Assembly: GCA_947044365.1 (NCBI GenBank)
Contig: OX345636.1
Coordinates: 48,028,896-48,092,895 of the forward strand
DNA from: Petrosia ficiformis
Lineage: Eukaryota; Porifera; Demospongiae; Haplosclerida; Petrosiidae
Length of the DNA stretch: 64,000 nt
Direction of reading: 5' to 3'
A program made the position numbers and the translations under genes. Positions 23,059 through 35,339 of this stretch are shown one piece after another. The notes under the pieces were generated by a model, which saw only the letters and a program-made list of their open reading frames with translations, searched no databases and was not told the origin of the DNA. Position 1 is the first letter of the stretch. Each line of letters opens with the position of its first letter.

Positions 23059-23623
23059 TAGTCTCGTCCCCAGCTGCCCACGCCCTTAACGAGCGAGAGG
23101 GCACACTAAGTCAACTTTCTTGGAACTAGAGAACAAAATCCGTCTCTCCAATCAAATCACAGTATTCTGTGACGTAATGTGTGACTTTAACATGGCGAAT
23201 AACTGTTTAATTTGTGATTGTTTTCTGAAGAGTGCTAAAGAATGGAGAAATCTGGGAAGTAGTGAAATTGGAAAGAATTTCTTATTAACAGAGTTTGTTT
23301 GTGTACCTGATCCACTTGGTACATGCCATGTTTGTAAGCCATGCTACAGGAAGCTAGAAAATGCCACTTCAAGTGTTAAAACTATGCAAGAGCTTGTGTC
23401 CAGGTTAGTGTTGTTTAGCACTTAGTTAATATCTAGTAACCCAAAGTGCTAAAAAGACTGCATTATCGCCGAACTAACATCTGCAGCCATGCTTAGTATT
23501 GCGTTTATGTACGTCACACGTATAATTTGCCATCAATTTCCTGCCATACTTCCAAGAAAGTTGACTTAGTGTGCCAGACACCCTCTTGCTTGTTTAGGGC
23601 GTGGGTGGCTGGGGACGAGACTA
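23059..23623 (+). mobile_element. Long-inverted-repeat element carrying a zinc-binding first exon
   Basis: Arms are 23059-23124 and 23551-23623. The outer part (TAGTCTCGTCCCCAGC) and inner part (CACTAAGTCAACTTTCTTGGA) match in inverted order, with a small indel in the middle of the arms. The 426-base centre holds the exon at 23192-23403. The design matches the element at 8007-8403, although the arms differ in sequence. Superfamily unknown. Confidence 0.75.
23192..23403 (+). other. First exon encoding a Cys-rich, ZAD-like N-terminal domain
   Basis: An ATG at 23192 starts MANNCLICDCFLKS. After about 40 residues a CHVCKPCYRKLE motif follows, then a helical stretch (SVKTMQELVSR) and a good donor, CAG|GTTAGTG, at 23403/23404. 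Two CxxC pairs about 40 residues apart, followed by a helix, fit a treble-clef or ZAD-like zinc domain. A TGACGTAA CRE-like site lies just upstream at about 23170. No second exon was found within the element. It could be the N-terminus of a transposase or a captured host exon. Confidence 0.5.
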
Positions 23624-23773
23624 ATGAGCCTGGATCCCACACGAAAAATGGTGTGGTGTCAGTTGGCAAAGGTCATGTTCTTGTCCACGATTTCATGGAC
23701 AATGAATAATTCATATGCAGTCACGTTATGAAAATATAATTGATGTAAGTGTAAACTAACATGTAAATTCTTT

Positions 23774-23830
23774 GTCAGGCATGGCCTGACCCTTGCGTTT
23801 ACGTAACGCAAGGGTCAGGCCACACCTGAC
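23774..23830. repeat. Short hairpin
   Basis: Arms of about 26 bases (23774-23799 and 23805-23830) built around GGCCTGACCCTTGCGTT and its complement, with one or two mismatches and a five-base loop. Confidence 0.85.
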
Positions 23831-24173
23831 TAGTAAATTCTGGCAAATGGGCTTGCTGACAATCAGTATATACGAAGAGGCCAAAATCTTTGGACAAATT
23901 CCTTTATGGCTTCATAATAATAACACGTAATTTGAAAATATATTCATAGCAACATTGATCATGAAATTTCATTGTCGTCTGAAACAAGTAAAATATGAAG
24001 CTTTGATCAGTTTTAATTTAAATTTCAAACCACATGTAGATCTCTAAAATGGTACCAAAGATCACAGAAATTGGTGTTTTCCATGCTTAATATATCAGCT
24101 GTATTTAAGATGCAGGCGATTGCAGGGTCCCAATCTTGTAACACTAATAAAGAATTATAGCACTCCATAGTTT

Positions 24174-24580
24174 TCAATACAGAATCCACACAAGTGCGTT
24201 ACTTCCTGTTGTCCAAGGAAGTGTATGTAGCTGGACTACTATATATAAACTAGTGGTATGACCAGAACGAATTGTACTAATTACTTGCTGGTCTTGCGGC
24301 TCTTCACCAATGAAGGTTGCATTGATCCCTTTCCTCTTTATCAGCACCACTTGGTGCTTCGTTATGGCAACAAGCAGAACTATTACAATGACTATTGGAG
24401 AAGTTCTCTGTCCAAGATACACAGATAACCAATTGCAAGGCAATGCTTGGTAAATCATAGATTTGTCCAAGCTAGTCAGTAGGACCACCACTGAGAACAT
24501 CGCTACCCAACAATACAGAAGATATTGCTTCAGTCTGTTTCTTCTTTAGCAAATTTAAAGAAATCAGCAAATGTAGCACC
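24174..24580 (-). pseudogene. Fragment of a RecQ-like DNA helicase
   Basis: On the minus strand the sequence reads KKKQTEAISSVLLGSDVLS. After a frame change it continues VVLLTSLDKSMIYQALP, SPIVIVIVLLVAITKHQV and GINATFIGEEPQDQQ. Order and spacing match the start of a RecQ-type helicase core: the Q-rich entry motif, Walker A, the QxLP helix, the motif Ia region and the loop after it. The Walker A Gly-Lys-Ser is degraded (TSLDKS in place of TGxGKS), and at least one frameshift is needed. Such helicase fragments are often spread by mobile elements in invertebrates. Confidence 0.6.
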
Positions 24581-24781
24581 ATTTGCCAGAGTTTACACAC
24601 TTATTATATTTATTTTCATAACGTGACCGCATATGAAATCGTGGACTACGAAAGTCCGTTCATGTTCTCATTTTTCATTGGGCGTCGTGGGTGCGCACAC
24701 AGAATATAAATGAATAGAAATGAGGTGTGGCTCTCGAATTAATATGTATATCAGGACTAGATTGATCTGTTTTTTTTGCGG

Positions 24782-24841
24782 CAGAAGGGTGTAATAGCAA
24801 TGAAATACACTTTTGTATTTCATTGCTATTACACCCTTCTG
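24782..24841. repeat. Perfect 28-base-arm hairpin
   Basis: Arms 24782-24809 and 24814-24841 are exact complements (CAGAAGGGTGTAATAGCAAT at the start) with a four-base loop. Confidence 0.9.
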
Positions 24842-25352
24842 TTTAATTCCACATCAATTTGTGGAATTGAAGTAATTTTAACTTATAACACTATTCATGT
24901 ATACCATAGTATAATCATTATAAATTCTCACACATTCTCAAGCTTGTGATAAAATACAGAGACTAGTGAAGTGAACTACACATAGTTTTAACAAAAAGCC
25001 TCATCAAGAGAGTCCATTACAATTAATTGAGATGTCTATTTCGATATAATTGATATGGTAAATTTATGCTAATTTACACTGTCATGAAAACTTAATTAAT
25101 TAGAATGAACTAGAGAGATCTGGGTCATTGTTAGGATATAGAGCTATGTGGAATAGATTGAGAAATAAACACCATTTGACTGTTAAGAGGTATTACAAAT
25201 AACAAAAGCATCATTAATTAACCATGATTTGACATGATAATATAGAAATAACAAGGGAAAAAAAGAAGATTAGCTAAAGAGAAGAGTATACAGGAGCAAA
25301 GTACTGATTATCATTATTATATTTGTATGCATTAAATCATGTACTCTTGTAG

Positions 25353-25432
25353 GGACCTAACTATGTATGGCATAGTGATGGATATGACAAGCTTAAGCCA
25401 TATGGTTTGCCTATCCATGGCTGCATTGATGG
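25353..25432 (+). pseudogene. Orphan integrase-core exon
   Basis: An exon framed by TTGTAG and GGTATGT encodes GPNYVWHSDGYDKLKPYG followed by IHGCIDG. The W-H-x-D-G-Y-D-K-L motif contains the first catalytic Asp of a retroviral-type DDE integrase domain, as in the eukaryotic family whose members continue with SRKI. No neighbouring integrase exon was recognised within several kilobases, so it is an isolated fragment. Confidence 0.5.
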
Positions 25433-25751
25433 GTATGTGTATATTATCTTAATTCTTTTACAAATGTTGATCTATTTATTACCTTTGACACGTGCACAGC
25501 CACGCCTTAATTCTACAGCCACACCTCATTTTTATATATCGCTAGTGCATGATGCAACCAATATGAGAACGTGCTCGAACATGAACATGAACAAGAACAC
25601 GAACAAGAATATGAACGAGAATGTCACCAGGGGCTTCTGTACTTTGCTAGCTGATACCAGGCCCTTCCCACTTAACTACCATTTTGCGTGCAGTATAAGG
25701 TGTGGACTCCAGGCTAATAATATATCAGACAATATGGTAGTACTCTCTATG

Positions 25752-26170
25752 TAGGGATGGCATCGAAACAAAATGGCTGCCTATACATTTCAATTTCAAG
25801 TCATGAGTTGAAATCTCTGCTAAAATTATGGGAATAAGTTTTAATACACACATACCATTTGATATCTAGTATTTTTATGACTAACAACATCTTCTAGACA
25901 GCTGGAGATTAACCAGCAAGTAGCAAAACTAGCATAACTAGCAAAATCAATATTATTATTATTATTTCCCAGACAAATCATTTTTTTTGTTTGTTAAACT
26001 ATCACAATGATTCTAGCACCATTCCAATGGGATTCATAATAAAATTCTGGTCTGCAAGTATGGAAATGATATCTGAATGTACTATGAAATAAAGTGAGTC
26101 TGAACGACTGCATAGATTCGATCTCGAATTATACGCCATTTTGATAAGTGATCAACCCACATTGTAGCTA
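25752..26170 (-). repeat. Dispersed repeat family F, inverted copy
   Basis: The complement of this region matches 19140-19515, for example AACAAACAAAAAAATGATTT with minor changes and the TGCCATCCCTACATAG terminus. The terminal GTAGGGATGGCA resembles the ends of families A and B. Confidence 0.55.
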
Positions 26171-26430
26171 ATGTGAATCGTAGCTCAATTAGTGAATTAC
26201 ATATTTGTTTAATTAAAATATTTGACACCCATAAAGGTGCAACAGAAAGTGTAGATGTAAAAATGACTTTTGTTATCTATTGCAAAAACAACAGTAAGGA
26301 CAACAACTTCAGACTTTTCGTTCTAATTTGAAACTCGAATGATCAAATGTTTTCATGGCAACGTAATTATACCCCTAGTGGTTTCAAAATTATAAACAAC
26401 CATTGCATGGAGCACCCTATTTTTTAAAAA

Positions 26431-26833
26431 CAAAATTAAACTAATCACTTTCTCATAACCACCCTACATAAGTATAACTCAGAGTTTTTGGTATATTTTG
26501 AAGCATGGGCTAAATTGGCTGAACAATTGTTAATGTGTGCACTGTGCACCATATCAAAAACCCTGGTAAAACTTTTTTGCGTTTTGCAATCTTTTTTTTT
26601 GTGTGTTTTTTCGGTTTTGATATCCATACCTGATATATGGATATCAAAACCGAAAAAACACACAAAAAAAAAGATTGCAAAACGCAAAAAAGTTTTACCA
26701 GGGTTTTTGATATGGTGCACAGTGCACACATTAACAATTGTTCAGCCAATTTAGCCCATGCTTCAAAATATACCAAAAACTCTGAGTTATACTTATGTAG
26801 GGTGGTTATGAGAAAGTGATTAGTTTAATTTTG
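26431..26833. repeat. 403-base near-perfect palindrome (long-arm foldback)
   Basis: Arms of 197 bases, 26431-26627 and 26637-26833, flank a nine-base loop. Translating the arms in opposite directions gives the same peptides, and I see no mismatch. The arms start CAAAATTAAACTAATCACTT, and AT-rich runs flank both sides. There is no clear target duplication. It is probably a young foldback MITE or a recent palindromic duplication. Confidence 0.95.
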
Positions 26834-26941
26834 CTAAAATCAGTATCTGTATGATATCCTATAAAAAAAAGTTAATAACAGCAACGTCAGTTTTTGTTCA
26901 CTTATGACGTCACAATTTCTCTATTTTGGTCACGATGGATG

Positions 26942-27271
26942 CAGTTGCGTAACTGAGTGTTTAGCGATGGCAAGGCCAGCAAACTAATAGTTTTAAAGCA
27001 GGGGGTCTGTGGGGGGCAGCTCCCCAGAAGCTGAGGGTTTATCAAAGTTAAAAAGACCAAACCGAGGGGAAATTTCAGCTTGTGGCTTTATTTCTGTTAT
27101 ATTACACTGGTGGAAACACTGCTCAAAAGCGGTGTACAACACTGATCATGAAATGGGATGACAGAATAAGTGTTGGTATTAAAAGAATTAAATAATAATA
27201 ATAATAATAATGAGGAATTTTGTGTTGCACGAGCCCCAGCCCGTGTGGGCCCGGGTTCAGTTACGCCACTG
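26942..27271. mobile_element. hAT MITE with perfect 8-base target duplication
   Basis: Termini CAGTTGCGTAACTGA and its near complement, TCAGTTACGCCACTG, bound a 330-base non-coding body. Both flanks are GATGGATG (26934-26941 and 27272-27279), an exact 8-base target duplication. It contains a short AAT repeat and a GC-rich patch. Confidence 0.9.
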
Positions 27272-27639
27272 GATGGATGCAACAGTAGGACCCACTTTTG
27301 AACATGTTGAGCCACAACTTGAGGCCACTCCTAGATGTTATTAATAAGTCCAAAATGTCTATGTAAAGCGTCAGATAACAATGTTAGACTCGCTGCCAGA
27401 CACTGGTATATCATAGGGTTTTTTCTTGCAGCTATGCGGAAAGAGAATCTGATCAAACTTGCGGGTGTAAAAATTTCGCTATTTCATAATTTTTCGTATG
27501 ATTTTGTGATAAAAATTTCGTGATAAAATTCGTGATTTCCTTTGAATTTCGTGAATATTATATGGTAATGTGGTACGTGGACAAGATTTCACGTGTACGT
27601 TTTTTCATTCCAGCGCCAGAGAAGCAGCCAATAGCCACG

Positions 27640-28080
27640 ATGTGTATAACAACTAAAATGTTTCCAGCTCTATAACTATCCTTTTTATAAGTCTCCCATT
27701 TGCCGGAAAGAAGAGTTGTTAAAAAAGCAATGCAGATGTTAAATTTATGCTTCGCTATAAGCAGGAAGATAGTAAGGTGAATGCTTCAAGTATAGTAGTT
27801 TAAAGGGCAATGCCCACACTTTTACTTACCTGCATAACTTCCACATTCTACACAACACAGACTTCTAACTTACATAGTTAAAAAGAAGATCTTCTAACAA
27901 AGTCATAGATACTAAAATCATGCTTCATTACTTGGAAGAAAGCAGCAAGATGAGTCTTTGAAAGTGCAGTGGTTAGTGCTAACATCAACACTCAGCGTCC
28001 CTGTCAATTTGATCGCTTATAACTTTAGGTAGCTATACTCTTATAGCTTCATTTTTTGCACTACCTTCATTAATTAAAAC
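27640..28080 (+). repeat. Family C, copy 2
   Basis: Diverged relative of 16620-17050. The order of AACTCTTCC-like, ATGCTTCG, CATAACTTCC and CTTCATTACTTGGAAG-type segments is the same, with two tandem halves. Confidence 0.45.
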
Positions 28081-28539
28081 ACATTTAGTAGATTGCTTAT
28101 GTAGAAAAGTAGTTGATAAATATCAAAGTAATGTGATACATTTTTTGTTTGACGTCTGGTTAAAATATTCGTAAATAACATTTTCGTAATGGCATAGATC
28201 TTCACGAAAGTCATGTACACCTGGTGCTATACAGTAAGTGTGTGATATTTGTAACACTCCTCTTTAAACATGGCTGCTGTCGAGATATTCTACCTAATTA
28301 GTCATTAGTAATAACCCTCGCAGCAGAAATAAACTTCACGGTTCAAGCTGTGTAGACATAAAGAAAATATTAGCAGTACATAGAGATTCAAATGCCTTTA
28401 TTTGCTACAAATGTGAAACAGAATAATAATTTATTGACAAAGACTGGAAGCAAAACTTACAGCATGACAGTTTATCTAACTGTAGAAAGGCTAGATACAT
28501 TTCAATCTGTCAAATGCATATATCTGCTTCTCTTTGTAC

Positions 28540-28640
28540 TTGTAAAAGGCAACAGGAACCATCTTTACAACCACTATTGGGTGAAAGGTTCACATATGGA
28601 AGTGCAAATGGACAGGATGATGCTCGTTCTGCAATCATGT
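28540..28640 (+). pseudogene. Remnant of a LINE-type C-terminal segment
   Basis: Reads EPSLQPLLGERFTYGSANGQ followed by DDARSAI. This resembles the E-P-x-LQPL-x-GE ... SAN-x-x-D-x-AR-x-DI segment found after the reverse transcriptase in many invertebrate LINE proteins. It is short and not supported by neighbouring domains. Confidence 0.35.
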
Positions 28641-29593
28641 GTCTAAGAGGTGTTCGTTCATATCATAACCACCCAATTAAGAAGGCAGGGTTATTTATTT
28701 CGTTATTGTTCCTTATTTTTAACTTTATAATATTTATTTCCCACAGAAAAAAGACCACTTCCCGGAATAACACAACTTTCTTAACAACACATACTCGCGT
28801 GAGTGACACAAGAATATTAGTTTGAACTTGTGGGAAAGCAGAATGGCCCCACGGGCCATGATAAAATTGTTATTTTATTGGTTAGTACGGTTGTAAGGAA
28901 TAGTGGAAATTCTAAGTTAATTGCTCATGTAGGTTATGACTGTACATGTAATTATAATTCAACAATTGCAATTTAAATATCCTTATCCAATCTAATAGAT
29001 GTACAAAAAAGCAGAATAAATATTTTAATTAATCATCAAACCTTCTTTGTGTATCTATAATGAGATTTAAGACATGATAATTGATTATAATTGGTACAAG
29101 TATGTTATGTAGTAATAACGACATGAACGACCAATTAAATTATAATTTTCACCTTTGTAACTGTACTAGCCAATACAATTTTATTTTTGCGGTGATAGAG
29201 TTGTTTTTGTTGTGGAATTTACAATTCATGCATATAAATATTCGAATGTACTTTAAATGAATGTCAAGACTATTTATAGGGTTTGTACTCCAGGTAACTA
29301 ACAAAATTTTATTGGCCACTAACATTCAGCGAACATTGAAATTGTTATCAACCAATAAAATTAACAAATCGATAAATTTCAGTATGTAGTGGTTTCTTGG
29401 TAGCTGAATTCCTCAATCATGCATGCACATGTGATGTGATAGTGATGAGTAAAATAAGGTAAAATAAATCATAACAAAAGAATCATAGTTGACATTACTT
29501 TAAACACTCCATTTAGCTGAATTATTTTAATCACCAAAACATATTATACTAACAAAAATACACACATGTGTAAGATAATTTCTAAATCTTGTA

Positions 29594-32500
29594 TTACTTC
29601 TTTGTGCTCTGTAGTATGTAACCATCATCATCGTCATCATCTAGTAGCAATTCGTTCCTCACCAGTTCAAAGGAAAAATAGTTTTCGGAAGATTCCCTTA
29701 TGTCCCTATTATCGGAACTTAGTGCCTCCATATTTAGTTCTTGAGTATGTCTTTTTCCAACGAGCTTAATCCTAACTTTATGTTGAATGTGTTTTACACA
29801 CTCTTTGTTTCGAAGTTGAATAGCAAGGGGGAATAATAAAATTGCAATGAATGCTACAAAGGCTATTGATACACTAACTATAGTTGCTGTGTATGTATAG
29901 TTACCTGTTGCAAAAGTGGACATAATAACAAGCAGCAAGAAAAAGGTCGATTCAGCAAAATTTGCATGCCATTCTTTGTAGACCCCACCAAGAGTGATGG
30001 ACAGCGAGAATAAGAAAGCAACAGATGATATGATAGCTGATAAAACAGTTGTTTTATGAGTATTCAATATAATAACGGATAATATCAGCAATCTTGTGAG
30101 CAAGACTAGTCCAGTCCAAAACCGGTACTTATCCTTATATGGGCCACCATAAGCATCGAAAAATGGTTTAAATTTTATCCAAAAATGACAACAGTGCAAT
30201 TTATTTATGTGCCTTTCTATGATTTGCAAAAATAGAAGAACGAATGTGAAAGGAAGTATTAACACAATCAGTACGAAAAGTGCAAAAATGACGAGAATAA
30301 TGTGCTTAAGTGAGAAATAGTCTACATTTGGATCAACAAGCCAGATTATTTTAGAATACGAGTCACCACATTCAATTGGTATACAATTCAAGGCAAGAGT
30401 TACAGTTCGAAATAACTTAATATAGGACAGCAGCACTAAAGTAGCTAAAACAGGTACTGCATTGTTCCCAATGATCTTGTAAAATTTGGTATATTTTGCA
30501 AGAATAATCATGACTGCAATTATTAACCAGATGTAAAATGGAAAAGCAAACTGAAGCCAAACTTTGACATAACTGTCCATTCCTTTATATAAACATGTTT
30601 GTATACCAAGGTCAAGATTAAGCCAGGATATAAACTGACTGATAATTATGATTGAACCATTTGGAAAGTAAACAGCTTCATTTAATTTGACAATGTTAGC
30701 AAAAAATATTAGGCCATTTATAGTACCGATAGAAACTGTTAAGTTTAATAAGGTAATCAAAGCTACCAAAGCAATACCAGCAAGAATAAATGGTATAAGG
30801 AGAGAAATATAGTCATTGGTACACTCACCACATTGATTAGAACCTAACAGTAAACTGAGACCCTTGGCACATTCTCCACACAGTAGACCTGACCTGTTGA
30901 AAGCACACTGTTCATCCGGTTCTGTTATATCAAATGTCACTTCAGACAATGTACAGTAGTCAAATGGACAGCTGCTGTGTGCTATAATGCAGGATTGGTT
31001 CAAATCATATCCCATCCATACTCCACCTTGTGTTGATATCAGTTGATTCTCTAAATCACATAATGTATCGGTAAATGTGTGGGTTAGTTCGTGACTGCAA
31101 ATGCATTTTCCTCTATCGGAAAGCATAAACCCAGGTGGACAATCTAGAATATCAATTTCAAGAATAATATTGGATGGCGTAACATCAGTAGAGAGATATA
31201 TAGTAGTACTATTATAATCACCAATGGATGTATCAATACTAACTGTATAGTTGTAATTACTACAAGCAGGTGGCCAAGACTTGAGAACTTCACTGATTTG
31301 GTGTTCTTCAGCAATCTCAACAGCTTTCAATGTGCCCATAGCAGCACCATTTCTTTGGCCAACTGTTATTAATGATATACTAATTTCTTCACCTGGATAA
31401 ATTGTTATTGCTTTACTAGACACATCACAATTAGGTCGATTTTGGATGTCACAGAAACAAATTTTACTTGCATCTGAAGAAATGCGGCTGATATCCTCAA
31501 AGTATATTTCGTAGTGGAAAACTCTATCAAATATCTCTGTACCCTTATGAAATTTCAAACTAACAAAAGTACTGGATAGCAAAGAACACTGATCTATGCC
31601 ACCCCCATACAATAACGAGCCTGCCTCTTCAGCTGTGTTATTTTGGAAGTAAAGTCCACTATAGTCGTTAGTAAAGTTATAATTAAGTGGATCAGGAATG
31701 ATCACTTGAAAGAAACAAACTATTGTTTTCGCTTCTTCAACATTTATAGCACCTCCTGTTTTCGTTGCATGATTGTCAATGAAATAAATTGTTGTGGGTA
31801 ACATGAGAATGATATAGGAGTTACCAATTAGATACATTCCCCCTCCTCGCACTCCCGAATTATTTCGAAGCATGTTATTCATATCATAGAATGTAATACT
31901 TGATTGTATGGCTAATATACCCAGTCCTTCATTGTGTTCCACTTTTATTCCACTAAAAGTTGCATTATATGCTTGATAAAAGGTAATGGCTGAATATGCT
32001 TGATATTCTTCGTTTGAAACACCATAAGATGCAGTGACGTTTTTAAAGTGTATTGAAACCGGTGTGGTCATTCCTATTGTATGACTGAAAAATGATATAT
32101 GTAGTGTGAAATTACCACTGTTGTTTAAGAATTGTGTATTTTCTATTTGAACAAATTGATTTATCTCACTATCTGCTGATAAAATATCGATATCTAGCCC
32201 ACCTGTAATAGTCCCAAAGTTAGAATGAAATATGCTATTCTTCACTGTAATGGGGTTTTTTACTTGCAGCTGTATACCACAATTTCGTAATTTTGTAAAT
32301 CTATATAAGCCATTGACTATATACAACCCTCCTGCAGGACTTATCAAATCAGATCTCAATAAGCGATATCTGTTTCCATAGCTGTTGACCATGTTATTAA
32401 TAAATAGAGCATATTTTGCCTCAGTATAAGCTAGTAAAACCATGTTTCCCGCTCCTCCTAAACCTCCTAAACCTCCAAAATCAGTATTACCAAAAGCACT

Positions 32501-33368
32501 GATATTGTTTAAAGTAATATTTACATCATACATTTCTGTTTGATCTAATAAAATCAATAAACCACCACTACCAAAATTACGATCTGTATTAAGTCCAAAG
32601 GAAAAATTAACATTGTACATATAACAATACGTTATACCAGCATAACAACCTATGGTATTAGTGTAGAATATACCTATATTTCCTCCCAGGCAATAAGTGT
32701 TGTAACATGCTTCATTACCATTTTGTGAGAATGAAGAATGAGTGATTGTCAAGTTATGAGAATTGATTGCACCAAAACCATAACCAGAGCCATTTTGAAT
32801 CGATAGTTGATTAATTTTCAGTTCAAATACCTCAAGTACAGCTAATGTTATATTGCTGTAATACAAAAGTGATGATGCTATGCTGTTTTCATTTAGTAAA
32901 TATTGTTGGTACCACGTTAAATTCGATTCATCCGGAAGCATTCTCCCGCAATTCGTAATAGTCAATGAGGAAATAGTAACAGAAGTAGACAACACAAATA
33001 CAATATTTGAAGTGGGAGACTCACACTGCAAAAATAGCTGTTGATTGTGTAACTGTTTCGTGGAATCCAAGTGCCAGACTACCTAACCCAAGAAATGTAA
33101 TGTTGTTTACTGAAGTAATCAGTAATGTTTGTTCAGGCTGAATGAAATGTGTTCCCTCTAGGAAATAGAAGATCGTATCAGAAACAAAATATCTTGTTTG
33201 GTTGTTGATGTAGTAATTAATAGTTTCACAACTTCTGTTTACTGGGCAGTTAAAACCATCATCAGTAACAACATAGAACTCATTTGCAGAGACATTGGAT
33301 TGACTGAGGAAAACCAGCTGTACTATAAGGAAAACAGCAGTACAGCTATAGCTCACCAATTTCCACAT
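29594..33368 (-). pseudogene. Beta-helix, Cys-rich, multi-span membrane protein, paralogue 1 (frameshifted)
   Basis: Intronless frame of about 1,257 codons, broken by one extra base in an A/T run near 33026 compared with paralogue 2. In order: signal peptide (MWKLVSYSCTAVFLIVQLVF), about 600 residues rich in Asn and in N-x-S/T sites with GGAI and NNSG motifs typical of right-handed beta-helix repeats, a Cys-rich block (CPPGFMLS, CGECAKG, CGECTND), then eight to ten hydrophobic spans starting YISLLIPFILAG. The cytoplasmic tail is acidic and ends near DDDDDDGYILQS. This is a cell-surface receptor-like layout; ligand and function are unknown. The one-base lesion could be real or an assembly error in a homopolymer. 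If it is an error, this gene is intact. Confidence 0.75.
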
Positions 33369-33479
33369 GTTGATAATGGTACAAGCTAGCTGAATGAGCC
33401 AAACAGAATGTGTAATAGACCTGATGTTTAGATATACACTATGAGCTACATACACTCTTTCAATTTGTTATTTAAACAG

Positions 33480-33742
33480 AATGACTATATTATGCATACT
33501 AAACAAATTTACTAAAAATGAAAGCTTTAATTGAATTTACAAACATCATTCCCAAATGAATATAGCCTGAATGACTATATTATGCATGCTAAACCAATTG
33601 ACTAAAAAGAGAAACTTTAATTGGATTTACAAATATTCCAAAATTAATAAATATAGTCTAAATGACTATATTATACATGCTAAACCAATTGACTAAAAGG
33701 AAAAACTTTAATTCGATTTACAAACATTCCCAAATGACTATA

Positions 33743-33800
<58 letters not shown>

Positions 33801-35210
33801 CAGAATGGCTATTATGCAAACACTTTAGTTGGTTATACAAGCATTCTGTTTGAAAGACATTGCTCAATAACTCAAAGTTTACGAATCATACTGTATGTAT
33901 GTATTATAATTTTTTTCTCATGATCTTGCAAATTTTAGTTTAACTTGCAATCATATAAACACAGAATTCATTGATATTATACAACTAATACTGACATCAT
34001 CAAACATATCTTATTACTCTGTTTGCATTTAATAAATTAAGTATACATATGCTGATGTAAAAGGACACAGTATTACTGTTATATGACTGCAAAAAAAAAT
34101 TTTTTAATGACAAACACAATTGGTTAGTGCAGTGGCAACGATTTAACAATTACTTTTTATTCAGAATATATACATCTAATGCCATAGCTACTTTGTACTA
34201 ATTATATTAAAATTAATATGTAAAACATTATATGCACCAAATATTATCAATTATCATACCTTATATCTCATATTAGATGCACAAAAAAGGTTTGGACTCT
34301 TCATTCAAAATGTTTATTCTGTTTTGTTTGTACATCTATTAGACAAGATAAGGATATTAAAATTACAATTATTAGATTATAATTACATGTATATCCATAA
34401 CAACAAACACAACCGCTACAGATTGAAAAGAAAATTGTTAAAATAACTCACTGATCAGTTGCAAGGATTTAAAGTTGCTGTTAACATTGACACAACAACA
34501 TCCCATTTTTTTTAATCTTTCATATTATACTATTCACATTTTATGTCAACTATAATACTTCAAGGTATACTGGTAACTATCAACAAAATGGTTCATATTG
34601 CAACTTCTTAGCTAATTTAAGGTAATAAAAATGAATGTGTTAGCAATAAAGGCAACTGTAATAATACATGTAATAGATCCAAAGTATTGTAATGGCATCA
34701 GCATGCATGCAACCATGACCTGCATCATGACGATTTAAATTTATAGTATTTTAATATTTTTGTTTGTGCAGTGATACAACCTGATTTCATACCATGATAT
34801 GTTGGTGATTCCCATGGTAGCCTTTGATGTACCGCATGTGATATATACCCATAACACGATGGTAACTAGCCACTAAACAATCTAATAATTGTATTCACAG
34901 ATTTTACAACCAAAATTGATAATTATTAGTGTAGTACTATGGCTTCTGTTTACAACAAATCCAATTTAAATGCATATATAGCCCTGTTTGGAGGTGGTTA
35001 TGAGATAATTTGTCTCAGGCTTTATCATATACGTAACCGTTAATTCATATACAATACTGTACTATATAAACACAACATTATTTTGTGATTCCTTAGTGAA
35101 CAAGCAATAAATTAATGTCTTTGGAATATAAAGCACTTTATTAAAAATATCCTAAGCGTGAAAGCAGTGTTAATGAGAATAATATAAAATGATGATAAAA
35201 AAATTATAAT
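33480..35210 (+). repeat. Family B copy downstream of the duplicated locus
   Basis: Three tandem head units built on GACTAAAAAGAAAAACTTTA, a TA microsatellite (about 33740-33797), then the B body (TAGCTACTTTGTACTAATTA near 34187) and tail. Part of the segmental duplication. Confidence 0.7.
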
Positions 35211-35339
35211 AATTGTAGCTATATAGCTACAAAAGTAAAATTAGTATATATATAATATATATATATAATTATATATATACAATATGTTCATAATTACTAT
35301 ATTATAGTAATTATGAACAATTATGATTATAATATTCAA

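Larger units (their letters stand above)
28770..35210. repeat. Segmental duplication, copy 1
   Basis: From the end of a family A piece (28770-28866), through an inverted family B fragment (28905-29165) and the membrane-protein gene, into the family B copy at 33480-35210, the order and sequence match 42080-49790 in the same orientation. Copy 1 lacks two insertions that are present in copy 2. Confidence 0.85.

Noticed and set aside
26445..26819. Overlapping frames on both strands with the same peptides
   Set aside because: They are the two arms of one palindrome, which produces mirror-image frames.
33198..33389. Plus-strand frame opposite the start of membrane protein paralogue 1 (also 47128-47319)
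   Set aside because: Shadow of the minus-strand gene; conserved only because the duplication is recent.
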